A stretch of 19,991 nucleotides of DNA from Isohypsibius dastychi (Eukaryota > Tardigrada > Eutardigrada > Parachela > Isohypsibiidae). Shown in pieces: positions 18,794-19,991 of the stretch. The position numbers and the translations under genes were made by a program. Under the pieces are notes generated by a model. The model was not told where the DNA came from and searched no databases. It saw only the letters and a program-made list of their open reading frames with translations. The stretch is from assembly GCA_034696485.1 (NCBI GenBank), contig JAQIWT010000453.1, forward strand, positions 1 to 19,991, read 5' to 3'. The number at the start of each line of letters is the position of its first letter. Positions within the stretch are counted from its first letter, which is position 1.

Positions 18794-19132
18794 TTGTTCA
18801 CCAATATTACCCGAACACTTCGGTCTGTTCACTCAGTCAATTGATAGGGCGCAGAGAAACCGATAATATTGGCGCACGCGTATTAAACCAAATCAAATCT
18901 CAAAGTAATCGTGTACGTTCCCGCCAGAAAGTGTGGTAGACTCCAGCCTGCGTTAGACATGAGTGAAATGTACCATAAATGTTTACGAAGACGAGCAGTG
19001 AATATGAGTGTCATGAGGTTTCGATGCTCTCTCCGTGGAGAAAAACCTTGGTACATCTCCCGTTTTTGAAACCCTGCGAAACACCAACAACTCGAAATAC
19101 GCCCAAACTAAGCTCGCCTCTCAAAATAATAC
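18794..19132. other. Probable intron or spacer, no clear exon
   Basis: Lies between the repeat and the candidate upstream exon. One minus-strand frame at about 19080-18900 is open (it includes NLMTLIFTARLRKHLWYISL) and could hide another membrane-protein exon, but I found no phase-compatible splice pair. Confidence 0.3.
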
Positions 19133-19235
19133 ATTTTTGGTAACTTCCGAGTTAATCGGCTGACATTTGTTCCAGTTGGTATCACTGATGAACAGAAAAG
19201 CGACAGCGAAGTACTTCTTCTCAAACAGGTATCCA
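19133..19235 (-). CDS. Candidate upstream exon of the membrane-protein gene
   Basis: The acceptor context CTAAGTTTCAG ends at 19236 and a GTATTA donor is at 19132. The frame reads GYLFEKKYFAVAFLFISDTN, and the exon ends in phase 0, compatible with the phase 0 start of the exon at 18468. The F-x-x-ISDT motif after a hydrophobic run is like the N-terminal part of DRAM-type proteins (ISDTG), supporting the family guess. The donor is weak and the second membrane span of the family is missing between the exons. Confidence 0.25.
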
Positions 19236-19541
19236 CTGAAACTTAGTAAGAATGCTGAAATGACGCACTCCTAGCAGTTTTCAATTTGGTTTATTTGATT
19301 TCCTCCACGATGACCACATAAATCCATGTTTAGTCAAATTCTTGGACAAGCTGGTCTGCAGTCTGCAGTGCCAGTGATCAACTCTTCGCTGGTCAAAGTT
19401 TGTTTGTGTAGAAATATTCGGTCATTTGAACGACGAATTATCAAACACAACGCACCACAAAGGAGGAGACAACACAGCGCAGTGAACTGCGTCTCAAAAC
19501 TGACCAACACTATTAACAGAGTCGGGATGTAGATGCCGCAA

Positions 19542-19600
19542 GTCACGTGCGTTTGTACGTCACTGGCGGCGGGGCTTAGAGTAATACAGGTCTGATTGGT
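19542..19600 (-). promoter_or_regulatory. Promoter-like cluster: E-box, CRE half-site, GC box, CCAAT
   Basis: Within 60 bases lie GTCACGTG (19542-19549; E-box CACGTG close to the CLEAR/TFE type), TACGTCAC (19556-19563), GGCGGGGC (about 19567-19574) and ATTGG (19595-19599, an inverted CCAAT). Read on the minus strand the order is CCAAT, GC box, CRE-like site, E-box, as expected just upstream of a minus-strand transcript running toward the membrane-protein exons. Confidence 0.35.
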
Positions 19601-19903
19601 CAGAAGTTACTATGGGAGTCAACTCGAAGGCAAGACTTGGTAGGACCAAGTGATAATCGATCTGTTTTAACCACACCTTCTATTCTCTTGGGATGCTGGC
19701 ACTGACTGACCTCAGGATGTTTTCCTTCCTAGTTTCGTCAAACTGGCAATTTGCAGAACCATTTCACAGGCGTGGAACCTGGGAATTTTTCGTGAGCTAT
19801 GGAAATGGTTTTTTTAAATTATCAAAACCTGCGAAGCTTGAAGACTCATCCAGGTTTCAGCTTTAAAAACAGTGACTGTTGTGGAACGCGACATAACATC
19901 ATA
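19601..19903. other. No gene seen
   Basis: Mixed-composition sequence upstream of the promoter-like cluster and before repeat copy B. No convincing ORF or RNA gene. Confidence 0.35.
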
Positions 19904-19985
19904 AATACCTACGGGTTCACGCCAAAAGGCGTGAAGTTCACTCGGTCTCTGGTATTATGTCTTGATAAAGACAGGTTGATATTAT
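19904..19985 (+). repeat. Dispersed 80-bp repeat, copy B
   Basis: Second copy of the repeat at 18709-18793. Here the stem is perfect: TTCACGCC-AAAA-GGCGTGAA (19916-19935), followed by GTTCAC so that GTGAAGTTCAC forms an overlapping palindrome. The repeat may continue past the window end. Confidence 0.85.
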
Positions 19986-19991
19986 AAATAT

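Noticed and set aside
19334-19546. Minus-strand hydrophobic ORF (IYIPTLLIVLVSFETQF...) as first exon of the membrane-protein gene
   Set aside because: It starts with GTG, has no upstream ATG or acceptor and no donor in frame before its stop; kept only as a possibility, not annotated.
19911-19935. GGTTCACGCC as a possible tRNA B box or tRNA gene
   Set aside because: It differs from the GGTTCRANNCC consensus, no A box or cloverleaf is present, and the bases are better explained as one side of the hairpin repeat.

Overview
The window reads as nuclear DNA of a small-genome animal, most likely an ecdysozoan (arthropod, tardigrade or nematode grade). The reasons are genes split into many short exons by GT-AG introns, often only 55-500 bases long, and a secreted protein with the CBM14 + LDL-receptor class A + chitin-deacetylase architecture of cuticle-making animals. 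There are no bacterial signals. The exact phylum cannot be fixed from the sequence alone. All multi-exon models below were spliced by hand from visible splice sites and family conservation.

Layout. Positions 1-216 are the end of a short inverted-repeat transposon cut by the window edge. 1151-2583 (-) is a three-exon, 168-residue coiled-coil protein. 3015-5588 (-) is an eight-exon, 324-residue mitochondrial carrier of the ornithine/basic amino-acid type (SLC25A15-like). 6127-6771 holds two overlapping opposite-strand ORFs of unknown status. 7314-7948 is a complete pogo/Tigger-type non-autonomous element with perfect 27-bp inverted ends and an ORF for the DNA-binding half of a transposase only. 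8034-8286 (-) has a possible CX9C-type exon. 8804-11936 (+) is an eleven-exon, 481-residue SLC36/PAT proton-coupled amino-acid transporter. 12372-15723 (+) is a ten-exon, 551-residue chitin-deacetylase-like protein that has lost most of its catalytic and metal-binding residues.

From about 15.9 kb the character changes to repeat-rich DNA: long G runs (16000-16202), a 716-bp element with about 130-bp inverted arms (16644-17359), and two copies of an about 80-bp hairpin-containing repeat (18709 and 19904). A candidate minus-strand multi-pass membrane protein gene (17706-18468, perhaps starting near 19540) lies within it and resembles the Frag1/DRAM/TMEM150 family.

Functionally the genes do not form one pathway. 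Two are amino-acid transporters (mitochondrial and plasma/lysosomal membrane) and one is a cuticle-matrix protein. The most interesting items are the pseudo-deacetylase, the transposon carrying only a DNA-binding domain beside arrays of its probable target motif, and the hairpin-forming repeats on the right.
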